NCBI RefSeq assembly: GCF_009002475.1
Contig: NZ_AP019860.1
Location: 558,001-622,000 of the forward strand
From: Candidatus Uabimicrobium amorphum
GTDB taxonomy: Bacteria > Planctomycetota > Uabimicrobiia > Uabimicrobiales > Uabimicrobiaceae
DNA length: 64,000 nt
Direction: 5' to 3'
Part shown: one piece after another, positions 1 to 7,496 of the stretch
Numbering within the stretch: the first letter of the stretch is position 1
Layout: every line of letters starts with the position of its first letter
Program-made: the position numbers and the translations under genes
Notes under the pieces: model-generated
The model's input: only the letters and a program-made list of their open reading frames with translations
The model's database searches: none
Told to the model about the DNA's origin: nothing

Positions 1-215
1 ACAGTAACTACGAGACAAAAAGTACGGGAAATTCGGCCATGCTCGCCAATAAAGGTGTTAGCCAAATGTTGAAAGCTGTTCGCCCTGTTAAAGTTCAACG
101 TGGCGGAAGTTGGTATGATAATATCGCGTCTTGTCGCTCTGCAAGTCGTAGTGGCTTGGGAGCAAAATACAGCAATAAAATTCTCGGTTTTCGTGTTGCC
201 AAGAATATCAACTAG
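1..215 (+). CDS. FGE-sulfatase (SUMF1-like) domain protein, C-terminal fragment
   Basis: The gene enters from the left edge, with codons in phase from base 3, and ends at TAG 213-215. The visible 70 residues carry the hallmark end of the formylglycine-generating-enzyme fold: RGGSWYDN, then CRSASRSG, then ILGFRVAKN just before the stop. In this family the RGGSW and GFR blocks form the C-terminal core. Members either oxidise a sulfatase cysteine to formylglycine or act as non-catalytic modules, often attached to Ser/Thr kinases in planctomycetes. The N-terminus lies outside the window, so the role cannot be decided. The 3' end is only about 65 bp from the IS element, but the reading frame ends naturally and is not broken by it. 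Confidence 0.85.
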   Translation, partial: SNYETKSTGNSAMLANKGVSQMLKAVRPVKVQRGGSWYDNIASCRSASRSGLGAKYSNKILGFRVAKNIN

Positions 216-232
216 ATAGCAGAAGACGACAT

Positions 233-280
233 TGGTGCGATGCCCCCACATCAGTGCTGCGCACTGATTGCTCCCCCACA
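233..280. repeat. Hairpin-rich intergenic repeat module A, left part
   Basis: This stretch starts with GGTGCGATGCCCCCACATC, continues with a GCAGT/ACTGC-type stem-loop (251-269) and ends in CTCCCCCACA, which abuts the IS. The remainder lies at 1832-1912, and removing the IS rejoins the palindrome CTCCCCCACAGGGGGAG. The same architecture recurs at 23311-23440 and in diverged form at 16984-17255 and 38510-38570, so this is a dispersed repeat family. Confidence 0.75.
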
Positions 281-1831
281 GGGCAACGTCATTTAGTTAG
301 TAAAAAACAAGTATTTATCAAGGCTAGATCTAAGATATAGAGATGTAGCCTTGATAAACAGGAACTTTCAGTGTCCTGTTTTTTTCCTATATTTCTGATG
401 CCAAAGCTGATAGCTAGCAGACTTCTTAACACGAGGCGCATTGTTATCAGGCCTTATTGGAGAAGGAGACAAACGAAAGAGAACTCTTATTTCAGCATAT
501 GCTTCTTCAATAGGAATACTTTCATCATAAAGAAGAGCAATAACTTCATCGTGAAGTTCGGCATACGAAATAGACTTATTGATACGATATCGATATTTAG
601 TATTTTTTTTATCGCATTCTTGGTCAAGAATTTGTTGTTCACTTTTAATAACGATGGATTCAAGAGCACTCATAAAAACACGAGCATAAAAGTCTTGCTC
701 AATATGTAATAAAAAACCAGAAGAAAAACGCTCAACATCTAACTGATTTTTGAGACGATCAAAATAGGTTTCTATTTTCCAACGTTGGTGGTATAGCCAA
801 GCAAAGTCATCAAGAGGATAAAGTTCTTGATCAAGTAAAGTAGTAAGAAGAACTTCAACCTCTCCTGTCGAAAGAATAACTTTTATTAACCTAACATTTA
901 CAGATGATGGTAAATTATATTTTTTCCACTCAATTCGTTTTTCTTTAGGAATGACTAGTTTGTAAACAGAGTCGAAAGAGTCACTTTTTAGAAATTCGCT
1001 AACAATTGAGAAAGAACTGGAAGTTGAACATCTTATAACGCAAGGAACACTTAAAGATTTATGTAAAGCTACTAACGCATTACTGGCATATGCTCTATCA
1101 TAGAGAACGATTGTATTTTTATCGTAGTAGTCACAGTGAGAATCAAAGACAAACTTTATCTCAGATTGTTTTGCTTCAAGTTCTTGGTTAATAGGAAGTT
1201 CGTTTAAAACATCGTATAAAAAACTTCCATAGCCTTGGACTCTCTCAGTTGGGCTTTGATTACTTTGGACACTAAAAAATGCCAAAGTTTCCTCTGATTT
1301 TGGTAAATTGATTGTACTTACATCTACAGCATAGATCTGATTATTTTTCCATTTTTTATTTTCATCTTTCGCTTCTTCATAAAAAGTTTTTAATATTGTA
1401 TTTTGGAGATGCTTATATAGCTTCGGATCTAGCTTGTTCCTTGCTTGGTGTAGTCCTCCTGGACTAATTATTTTATCAAGCGCTTTGATTTTCTTGAAAA
1501 ATGTTCTTATTTTGTTGCTGAGGCTCATTTTAGCTCCTAGCAGTATCATTGTTGCTAATCCTGCAAATGTTATTTTCCGGCAACGTGTAAAGTGTTTTTT
1601 TTAGTTTTGTATCGTTCCACTATTTCTTTTTTGCTTAGTTCTGATCTTACACTTTTCATTGTTGATACTACTAGTAAGTTTTTCATGTTAACCTCATATT
1701 TTCATCCTATCTTTCGTTCGTTCATTTATTTATTACAAACTATAAATGTAGCATTTGCAAGGGATATATCATCACTTCACTTCTCTAGCTACTGAAAATA
1801 CTACATTTACCTTAACTAAATGACGTTGCCC
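281..1831 (-). mobile_element. IS4-family insertion sequence, copy 1 (1551 bp)
   Basis: The ends are 19-bp perfect terminal inverted repeats GGGCAACGTCATTTAGTTA. A second copy of exactly the same length lies at 38687-40237 and differs at only a handful of bases. The direct repeat flanking the element is at least CACA. Because the target is itself palindromic, the duplication can be drawn as 4 to 10 bp (up to CCCCACAGGG), so the exact ends are uncertain by up to 3 bases. A 13-bp perfect stem (TTTATCAAGGCTA at 314-326 with its complement at 346-358) lies just inside the left end, followed by a second hairpin plus T-run at 358-385 that would stop transcription entering from outside. One transposase gene fills most of the element. 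Confidence 0.95.
368..1528 (-). CDS. IS4-family DDE transposase, copy 1
   Basis: Catalyses cut-and-paste movement of the element. The protein of 386 aa has the DDE triad D69 (AVDVST), D144 (LYDRAY) and E253. The E lies in the IS4-family signature Y-(2)-R-(3)-E-(6)-K, seen here as YHQRWKIETYFDRLK. I chose the ATG at 1528 because GGAG sits 7 nt upstream; an in-frame ATG 21 nt earlier (1549) has no comparable ribosome site. Compared with the copy at 38774, two residues differ (K/E in the YYD-NT block and D/N in the LD-FAW block); both copies are intact and probably active. The stop codon is next to the hairpin/T-run at the left end of the element. Confidence 0.95.
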   Translation of the reverse strand: MSLSNKIRTFFKKIKALDKIISPGGLHQARNKLDPKLYKHLQNTILKTFYEEAKDENKKWKNNQIYAVDVSTINLPKSEETLAFFSVQSNQSPTERVQGYGSFLYDVLNELPINQELEAKQSEIKFVFDSHCDYYDKNTIVLYDRAYASNALVALHKSLSVPCVIRCSTSSSFSIVSEFLKSDSFDSVYKLVIPKEKRIEWKKYNLPSSVNVRLIKVILSTGEVEVLLTTLLDQELYPLDDFAWLYHQRWKIETYFDRLKNQLDVERFSSGFLLHIEQDFYARVFMSALESIVIKSEQQILDQECDKKNTKYRYRINKSISYAELHDEVIALLYDESIPIEEAYAEIRVLFRLSPSPIRPDNNAPRVKKSASYQLWHQKYRKKTGH

Positions 1832-1912
1832 CACAGGGGGAGCCAAATACATCTAACGCATGCAGAAAAGACGACATTTGATATGCGAAGCCGATTGTGG
1901 GCATCGCATACT
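1832..1912. repeat. Hairpin-rich intergenic repeat module A, right part
   Basis: This continues module A after the IS: CACAGGGGGAGCC, AATACATCT, then GCAGAAAAGACGACATTTG, and finally GATTGTGGGCATCGCATA. The last segment is the inverted counterpart of GGTGCGATGCCCCCACATC at the left end. GCAGAA-GACGACATT also occurs as a direct repeat just before the left part (about 222-234). The block AATACATCT...GCAGAAAAGA recurs at about 23370-23393. Confidence 0.7.
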
Positions 1913-1991
1913 TGTAAATAACTTTTCCACAACACCTTCCACAGCCCCTTACAAAATAAATCCCCACCAAAACCACTTTTTGGTAAATTGC

Positions 1992-2020
1992 TTGCAAGTT
2001 TATAGTTACCGCGATACAAT
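1992..2020 (+). promoter_or_regulatory. Predicted sigma70-type promoter of the prepilin operon
   Basis: TTGCAA at 1992-1997 and TACAAT at 2015-2020 are separated by exactly 17 bp. They lie about 60 bp upstream of the first prepilin start, which has a good ribosome site (AAGGGAG) just before the ATG at 2081. Confidence 0.55.
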
Positions 2021-2080
2021 AAAAATATAGAAATGCAACAAACATCTATTGATTTTACCTACCTTACAAGGGAGATTTTT

Positions 2081-2746
2081 ATGAGAAGAAAATCAGGATT
2101 TACACTAATTGAATTATTAGTCGTTGTCGCTATTATTGGTGTTCTCGCATCAATTTTGATTCCTGCGATACAGAAAGCCGTGTTGGCGTCTCACCGCGCA
2201 GAAATTAAAGCTTTGCTGAGTACATTAGACCAGTCACTTGCTATGTACAATAGTGATTTGGGAGTATACCCTCCTGACCAAAATAACCCGGCAACAGGTG
2301 CAGCTCCTTCCGACGAAAATGAATGTTCTCCGGTAAATCGTGCGGGAACACGGGGACAATTTAACGGTACCGTGAGCAATTACAATGACCAAAACTTGGT
2401 GCGTCACCTAGATGGAGACACTTCGAATGACTCTATCGGTGGTTTTGCTGACGTTTCCGCTAGACCGCTTGATAACTACTTGGACATAAAAGAAGAAGAC
2501 TTGCGTAACGATACCGGAGGTCCAGTGGCCGACGGGGAAGCTCCGATTATTACTACACGTTTTGGTACAACTGTAAAGTACAATGAGCTTGATTCCGAAA
2601 GAAGAACGCAAAAGTTCCAGAGAGACCAAGTCGATGTTGATCCGCGCCAAGCGATTATCAAGTTTGATAGTTTTCAAACATTTTGCGAAGCAGAGGATGT
2701 TGACATTGTCGATCCAACTAGAATTATCACAAACTTTACAGAATAA
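2081..2746 (+). CDS. Prepilin-type N-methylation protein (type II secretion/type IV pilin-like), pilin 1
   Basis: The N-terminus MRRKSGFTLIELLVVVAI is a class III prepilin signal. A short basic leader ends in G, a prepilin peptidase would cut before F, and E5 of the mature protein is present, followed by a single hydrophobic helix that packs in the pilus core. The 221-aa length and acidic, Asp/Asn-rich globular part resemble a GspG-like pseudopilin, but no diagnostic Ca-site motif is clear. The start was moved 16 codons in from the longest frame because AAGGGAG precedes this ATG and the leader is then of normal size. It is first of five prepilin genes in one direction (gap of 11 bp to the next). 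Confidence 0.85.
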   Translation: MRRKSGFTLIELLVVVAIIGVLASILIPAIQKAVLASHRAEIKALLSTLDQSLAMYNSDLGVYPPDQNNPATGAAPSDENECSPVNRAGTRGQFNGTVSNYNDQNLVRHLDGDTSNDSIGGFADVSARPLDNYLDIKEEDLRNDTGGPVADGEAPIITTRFGTTVKYNELDSERRTQKFQRDQVDVDPRQAIIKFDSFQTFCEAEDVDIVDPTRIITNFTE

Positions 2747-2757
2747 GAGAGAAACTC

Positions 2758-3453
2758 ATGCAAAAAAAGCACAATGCATTTACCTTAATTGAGCTACTCA
2801 TCGTCATCACTATTATCAGTATTATTGCGGGATTTATCGTTGTTGCTAGCCAATCTGTACGCGATAAGGCACTCATTGAAAGTACACGAGCCACGATCAT
2901 GGCCTTGATGACAGGATGTGATGAATATCGTGCCATATTCAAGGTTTACCCCGATATTAATGATACGACTACATTGGAAAACAATGGATATCAAGGGATA
3001 GGAGGTGATACCAACGCTTTGGACACCTTCGATGAAGATGACTTTGCTGAATTTAATCGCCGTTTGCGCTTTGTTCTTATGGATATTAAAGTAAGTAACG
3101 ATGAAGAAATTGATGGTGACATACTCGTTTCGCAAAATTTACCTATGGTAATAGATGATGGTGTTCCCGCAGAGAACCCTGGAGATAACGAAGAACTTGT
3201 CGCCGATGCTTTTGGCAACTTTTTACGCGTGTGTCCTGGTCGCAACCATACCGCAGACAATCCCCAAGGGCCCAACAATTTCAATAATGATAACCGCTCT
3301 TTTACGATGGTGGACATCTATTCACTGGGAGCAGATGGATTAGATGGTACCGATGGCTTTTCCGATGATGATTCTACCTCATTTGCGCTGATAGACGGAG
3401 ATGAAATTGTTAGCTGGAATATAGAAGAGACGAAAAAACGCAGAAGTGATTAA
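2758..3453 (+). CDS. Prepilin-type N-methylation protein, pilin 2
   Basis: The N-terminus MQKKHNAFTLIELLIVITII is a prepilin leader with Ala rather than Gly at the cleavage position, which prepilin peptidases accept. The 231-aa protein has one N-terminal hydrophobic helix and a globular domain rich in Asp, Asn and Glu that ends in a run of charged residues (KKRRSD). It lies in the same operon as its neighbours and is probably co-assembled with them as a pseudopilin. The start ATG is preceded by an AGAGAGAAA purine stretch. Which pseudopilin it is (G, H, I, J or K) cannot be told from sequence alone. Confidence 0.82.
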   Translation: MQKKHNAFTLIELLIVITIISIIAGFIVVASQSVRDKALIESTRATIMALMTGCDEYRAIFKVYPDINDTTTLENNGYQGIGGDTNALDTFDEDDFAEFNRRLRFVLMDIKVSNDEEIDGDILVSQNLPMVIDDGVPAENPGDNEELVADAFGNFLRVCPGRNHTADNPQGPNNFNNDNRSFTMVDIYSLGADGLDGTDGFSDDDSTSFALIDGDEIVSWNIEETKKRRSD

Positions 3454-3457
3454 CAAA

Positions 3458-4015
3458 ATGTATACAAAAAGAAAAGGTTTCACCTTATTAGAGTTGCTAA
3501 TTGTTATTGCTATTATTAGTTTTGTCGCGAGTTTATCCGCACCTATATTTGTTAAATTTACACGCAATAGACGCTTAAAAGCATCTGGGCAAATGTTACA
3601 ATCTATGTTTACGAAAGCACGCTCTGTTGCCATAAGTAAAAAGTCGGAAACACGTGTTGTTTTTTTTGTGGACGATACCACGGAAGAATTGACGAAAAAT
3701 GGCGTATCTACATCGATAACAGGCGTTTTAAATAGTATACACATATATCGTTTGGACAGATCTAACAATACATTCGTGTTGCACGAAGAACCGCGCTTAT
3801 TACCAGATCGCACTCGATTTACAACACCTGCGGCTAACAAGATTTATATTTTCTTGCCTAGTGGAGAACTTCATTTCCAAGGAGATAAAGGCAATGACCC
3901 CGAAGAAAGCGATGACACGGATATTGTTATTGAAGAGCTATCTAACGAAGATAAGAGTTGTTATATCGATGTTGTGCGCAACACCGGGCGTGTCGTTGTT
4001 TTTGTTCGTGAATGA
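3458..4015 (+). CDS. GspH/FimT-like prepilin, pilin 3
   Basis: The leader YTKRKGFTLLELLIVIAI with Glu at mature position 5 is a canonical prepilin signal. The following pattern (APIFVKFTRNRRLKASGQM, then FTKARSVAISKKSETRVVF) matches the GspH/FimT layout, in which a residue block after the helix leads into a beta-sheet domain. The predicted product is 185 aa. ATG 3458 was preferred over GTG 3446; neither has a strong ribosome site, and GTG would overlap the preceding stop, so translational coupling through the GTG start remains possible. Confidence 0.78.
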   Translation: MYTKRKGFTLLELLIVIAIISFVASLSAPIFVKFTRNRRLKASGQMLQSMFTKARSVAISKKSETRVVFFVDDTTEELTKNGVSTSITGVLNSIHIYRLDRSNNTFVLHEEPRLLPDRTRFTTPAANKIYIFLPSGELHFQGDKGNDPEESDDTDIVIEELSNEDKSCYIDVVRNTGRVVVFVRE

Positions 4016-4026
4016 TAGGATAAACA

Positions 4027-4791
4027 ATGAGTAGAAGACGTTTTTACGGTTTTACATTAGTGGAACTTCTGATATCGCTGTCGTTGATGATTATTGTAAT
4101 CGGTTCTCTTGTCATTATCTTTAATGCGGTAACAAAAATGATGACAACAACAGAAAACACCATGTTCGTTTTTCAAAATGCCAGAGCAGGATTGAATAAT
4201 TTAACCAAAGACTTGAAAAATACCCAAGATCAAAGAGAACCTTTTCCTCAAGAATATCCTTTGACTATTAGTAATCCTCGGGATGACACAAGTCCACAAG
4301 TGCTCGTTAAATTTTTATCAACAACATCGTTCATGAATTCGAGCAATGATAGTGTGGAGCCGGAAATAATAACTGCCGAAGCGCGAATAATCTATTATCT
4401 TGAAGAAGTTAATAATCGTTGGACTCTTAAAAGACATATTGTTGACGCTTTGGCAAAAGAAGATGGAGAATTCGTTCCAGATCCAGACCCTGTAAATGAG
4501 CCATACGAACATACATTGGCAGACGACATTGTTTGTCAGTTTATTGCCGAAGAAAACTCGATAGGTAACTTGCGTCCTTCGTTTCAAATAGACTACTTTT
4601 TTTCTGACCCCATCACCGGGGAAATTCAGGTGGTAAGACCTGCATTACCCGTTGCGTTTACAAATAACATAAATGATCCTTTTACTCAATTTCCTTTTGC
4701 CATTCGCATAAATGTCGATTTGACAGATGCAAGAGGACGCTTAACGCGAACATTTTCAAAAGTAGTGCAATTATTAGTAACGGAAGATTAA
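4027..4791 (+). CDS. GspJ/PilW-like prepilin, pilin 4
   Basis: The leader MSRRRFYGFTLVELLISLSL has the G/F cleavage site and E5. Downstream are the features common to the J/W-type minor pseudopilins: a long helix, then FQNARAGLNNLTKDLKNTQ, and a larger (254 aa total) domain ending in a beta-rich RINVDLTDARGRLTR segment. A ribosome site (AGGA) precedes the ATG. Minor pseudopilins of this type cap the tip of a type II secretion or pilus fibre. It is followed by a 267-bp gap before the last gene of the set. Confidence 0.78.
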   Translation: MSRRRFYGFTLVELLISLSLMIIVIGSLVIIFNAVTKMMTTTENTMFVFQNARAGLNNLTKDLKNTQDQREPFPQEYPLTISNPRDDTSPQVLVKFLSTTSFMNSSNDSVEPEIITAEARIIYYLEEVNNRWTLKRHIVDALAKEDGEFVPDPDPVNEPYEHTLADDIVCQFIAEENSIGNLRPSFQIDYFFSDPITGEIQVVRPALPVAFTNNINDPFTQFPFAIRINVDLTDARGRLTRTFSKVVQLLVTED

Positions 4792-5058
4792 CAAGGAACG
4801 GCAGTCTCGCAAAGCTTTTCTAGTTTTATTGAGACGGAATTTTCCTCTGTGTTATACCTGAATTTTTATCAAATCAGGATGACACTCGGATTTAGGTTTT
4901 TAATTCAGAGAACACCCACTATCGCCTTCGGGCGGTAGTTAAATTTCAACAGGCAAAAATCGATGTTTTATTTTCGAAAAAGGAGATACGAGGTTGAATG
5001 GAAGAACGCCACACATTCCAATTCCCACTCATTCAAGTAGGTTCCTCGTCAAAAATCG
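4792..5058 (+). promoter_or_regulatory. Structured leader region between pilin 4 and pilin 5
   Basis: The gap contains several nested stems: GTCTC/GAGAC, CCTGA/TCAGG, CTCTG/CAGAG and an 8-bp UUCG-loop hairpin CTATCGCC-TTCG-GGCGGTAG (4919-4938). CTGAATT near 4858 can pair instead with AATTCAG near 4911, which would compete with the CCTGA/TCAGG stem. Farther down, ACGAGG...TTGAATG (4990-5000) is inverted near 5033-5050, and AAAAATCGATG occurs twice. No ribosome site directly precedes the pilin 5 ATG, but an AGGAGA lies at 4981 before a possible short frame (ATG 4998 to TAG 5075). These features suggest an attenuator or translational leader; no known riboswitch class was recognised. Confidence 0.4.
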
Positions 5059-5724
5059 ATGAAAAAAACAAATAGCGGTTTTACATTAATCGAAATATTA
5101 ATTGCGATTGGTATCTTAATTGTAGGACTTGGAGGAGTTCTTGTTCTTTTTCCTGCCGGTCTTCATTCAACTAGAAAAGCAGTTCAAGAAACACAATCCA
5201 CAATTATTGCAGAATCTGTACATAGTAGTTTTATGTCTTCCATGCAAGTTTTAAACACTCAGCCTCTCAATGTTTCGAAAGGTAAATTTAAATTTTTCTA
5301 CGATGGTATAAACGCAGGTACAGACTTTATTTTGCCAGTGGAAGTAAATGGTAGCGACGAGGCTGTTTTTGATGCGAATGGAGCGATGAAACCTTTGGGT
5401 TTAATTGAAGACCCTAACAATCCAGATAATGATAGTACTTTTATTCCTGGAATTCGTGATGGAGATGCGGTGTGTAATTTAGGAGTAGGGTTTGTTGCCG
5501 CGAATGCTTCAACACTTCCTTACAATGTGACAGTTTCCAACGAAGACAGTCATTTATCGCAATATTCTTTTAATATAGAAATTCAATCGCCGACAGTTGC
5601 GAAACAAATGCCAAGTACTTTATTTGACATTATTATACGCATTTTTCGTTCCGGAAAGCTTATTTACAAAGCAAAAACACAAGTCTTTGTGTCTCCTCCT
5701 CCTGGAAATCCAGGGCCATCATAA
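5059..5724 (+). CDS. GspI/PilV-like prepilin, pilin 5
   Basis: The leader MKKTNSGFTLIEILIAIGIL is a canonical prepilin signal, and the helix continues IVGLGGVLVLFPAGLHSTRKA, the pattern typical of I/V-type minor pseudopilins. The 221-aa product ends in a Pro-rich tail (SPPPGNPGPS). It lacks a ribosome site immediately upstream, unlike its neighbours, so translation may depend on the upstream leader. It closes the prepilin set; a strong terminator follows. No assembly ATPase, platform protein or secretin gene lies in the window. Confidence 0.82.
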   Translation: MKKTNSGFTLIEILIAIGILIVGLGGVLVLFPAGLHSTRKAVQETQSTIIAESVHSSFMSSMQVLNTQPLNVSKGKFKFFYDGINAGTDFILPVEVNGSDEAVFDANGAMKPLGLIEDPNNPDNDSTFIPGIRDGDAVCNLGVGFVAANASTLPYNVTVSNEDSHLSQYSFNIEIQSPTVAKQMPSTLFDIIIRIFRSGKLIYKAKTQVFVSPPPGNPGPS

Positions 5725-5754
5725 AAAAAGCTCCAAACTAGTTGGAGCTTTTTT
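5725..5754. terminator. Bidirectional rho-independent terminator
   Basis: AAAAAAGCTCCAA and TTGGAGCTTTTTT form a perfect stem around the loop ACTAG. T-runs are present on both strands, so it can serve the prepilin operon (+) and the convergent small lipoprotein gene (-). Confidence 0.92.
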
Positions 5755-5772
5755 ACCATGCAGGTGGGTATA

Positions 5773-5952
5773 TTACTTTTTCTCTGCAACTTTCGTTTCA
5801 GAACCTTTGTCGAGCATGTATAGATAGTCCCACTCGGTTTCAGGCTTGTAACGAAAAGAATCAATATAATTATCGTAGACAATTTCTCTTTTTTGACATC
5901 CAAACATTGTCAGAGAAAACAACCCTATTACAATAAAAAGTCGCAATTTCAT
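5773..5952 (-). CDS. Small putative lipoprotein, 59 aa
   Basis: Short gene in the gap between the prepilin operon and the FHA gene. The start ATG at 5952 is preceded by AGGGG with 7 nt spacing. The N-terminus MKLRLFIVIGLFSLTMFGC has a positively charged start, a hydrophobic core and a cysteine at residue 19 after FG, a plausible though not perfect lipobox. The mature part is about 40 residues, aromatic and charged (ending VAEKK). The shared terminator at 5725-5754 lies immediately downstream. No family was recognised. Signal, ribosome site and terminator together support a real gene; its role is unknown. Confidence 0.7.
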   Translation of the reverse strand: MKLRLFIVIGLFSLTMFGCQKREIVYDNYIDSFRYKPETEWDYLYMLDKGSETKVAEKK

Positions 5953-6165
5953 GTCAATACCCCTTGATAAACGTAGTCAGACTTTGTATAAGCGTAAGAA
6001 ATTTAATTAGTTCAAAGTTTTTTATTTGGTTTTTATATTTTTTTTTGTATTATACACTCCAAATTTAATACTTTTATTCTACAATTTGTTTTTTTAGGAA
6101 AAAAGAAAAATATAAAATAAATTGTAAAAAGGGAGGTATCGAGCTAAAGCTCTTACCGTAAAAAT

Positions 6166-6888
6166 ATGGCTAAAGTACTCTTAAAATTTAAAAATAATAT
6201 TATTCAAGAATACCTAATTGGTGCAGGACCTCTCACCATAGGAAGAACAGAAGATAACACTGTTTCAATTGATAATCTTGGAATTTCACGTAACCATGCG
6301 CGGATCATCCAGTCGAATGGCGAATTTTTTATTGAAGATTTAAATAGCCAAAACGGCACAAGTGTAAATTCATTACCGATAAAACGCTGTGCTTTACGTG
6401 ACCGAGACGAAATAGGGATTGGTAAACAAAATAAACATAGCCTGATTTTCTTTGAAAACGACAATGAAAAGGTAACTGTTTATAGCGAAATAGCGCCAAC
6501 ACAACGCAGAGATTTTAATTTTGGTCCACCAGAAGAAACCTTACAACTAGGAACTAGAAGAGTTACAAATCCTAGTTCAAATAGTTCAGAAGAATCTTCT
6601 TCGGCGAGCATCACTGTTCTTGAAGGAGCTGCGTCACCACAGAAAGTATTTCTTGAAAAGGTATTGTTTATTGCAGGAAAAGGCGATAATGCTGACTTGA
6701 AAGTCGAAGGAGACTATGAATCTAACGTGATTTTTATCATAAGTAGTCGCCCCACAGGCTTTTTTCTTTCTCCATCTAATAATGCGGAAATGTATCTTGA
6801 CCAAACTAGGATTACTGAAGTTGTGCAATTAAAAGATGGTGCAATGATCGAATTCCTTGATATCAAAATAAAATTTTCAACAAGGTAA
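6166..6888 (+). CDS. FHA-domain protein with second C-terminal FHA-like domain
   Basis: FHA domains bind phosphothreonine. The 240-aa protein has an N-terminal FHA domain (about residues 20-90) with the conserved IGR, SRNHARI and NSQNGTSVN motifs that form the phosphopeptide pocket. After a Ser-rich linker (about 125-150) comes a second, degenerate FHA-like fold (about 155-240) without these motifs. It is probably a reader of one of the many Ser/Thr kinases. The best ribosome site, GGGAGG at 6131-6136, is 30 nt from the ATG and separated by the small hairpin GAGCTAAAGCTC (6141-6152), which could bring it closer or regulate it. It lies 5 bp upstream of fxsA. Confidence 0.88.
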   Translation: MAKVLLKFKNNIIQEYLIGAGPLTIGRTEDNTVSIDNLGISRNHARIIQSNGEFFIEDLNSQNGTSVNSLPIKRCALRDRDEIGIGKQNKHSLIFFENDNEKVTVYSEIAPTQRRDFNFGPPEETLQLGTRRVTNPSSNSSEESSSASITVLEGAASPQKVFLEKVLFIAGKGDNADLKVEGDYESNVIFIISSRPTGFFLSPSNNAEMYLDQTRITEVVQLKDGAMIEFLDIKIKFSTR

Positions 6889-6893
6889 ATTGT

Positions 6894-7334
6894 ATGCTAA
6901 ATTTACTCTTGTTATTTACAGTCGTTCCATTAGTCGATCTATTTTTACTTGTGTACATCGGAAAAATTATCGGCTTTTGGGAGACGGTTTTTATCGTGTT
7001 AGCTACTGGCGTATCAGGAGCTGTTTTAGCACGATCAGAAGGTGTATTTCTCCTACAACGCATCCAAAAAGATATGGCCAATGGATTGATGCCAAAAAAA
7101 GATTTGATAAATGGTTTCTTTTTGGTCATTGGTTCCGTGCTTCTTGTCACTCCAGGTGTCATTACCGATATAGTTGGTTTCTTATTGATTATGCCTGGAA
7201 GTAGAGATGTAATACGTCTTATCGTAACCTCGCGAATGAAAAGACATCTCAAAATGCACGCTGTTTCATTCGATTCCAACCCGCAAGAATATTCCGATGA
7301 TAATGTGATTGATGCGGAAGGGACTATCAAGTAG
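6894..7334 (+). CDS. fxsA: FxsA family membrane protein
   Basis: Polytopic inner-membrane protein of 146 aa. Family hallmarks are the N-terminal LFTVVPLVDLFLLVYIG helix, the ARSEG motif after the second helix, and the block LLVTPGVITDIVGFLLIMPG. FxsA overproduction in E. coli relieves exclusion of phage T7 by the F plasmid; its normal role is not established. The soluble tail is polar. The gene has AAGG 8 nt before the ATG and follows the FHA gene closely, so the two are probably cotranscribed. Confidence 0.9.
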   Translation: MLNLLLLFTVVPLVDLFLLVYIGKIIGFWETVFIVLATGVSGAVLARSEGVFLLQRIQKDMANGLMPKKDLINGFFLVIGSVLLVTPGVITDIVGFLLIMPGSRDVIRLIVTSRMKRHLKMHAVSFDSNPQEYSDDNVIDAEGTIK

Positions 7335-7361
7335 TTAAATTGATTTAAAAGGTTAAACTAC

Positions 7362-7388
7362 AGTATTTTGAAAATTTTATAAAATACT
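7362..7388 (+). terminator. Possible AT-only hairpin after fxsA
   Basis: AGTATTTT and AAAATACT form an 8-bp stem with an 11-nt loop between fxsA and the coiled-coil gene. There is no clear T-run, so termination is uncertain. Confidence 0.3.
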
Positions 7389-7496
7389 CAAAAATATATT
7401 GATTTATCAATGTACGTATGGTACGCTATAAAACGATAAATTTTGTAATTATCGTGGTTCTTGTGTTATATAAAACCATGCATCAGGAAAAAGTGA

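Noticed and set aside
1592..1795. Open frame of 67 codons on the plus strand in both IS copies
   Set aside because: It lies opposite the upstream region of the transposase with no ribosome site and no recognisable product; its identity in both copies simply reflects the copying.
2081..5724. Complete type II secretion or type IV pilus operon
   Set aside because: Only prepilin-type genes are here; no ATPase, platform protein, secretin or peptidase is in the window.
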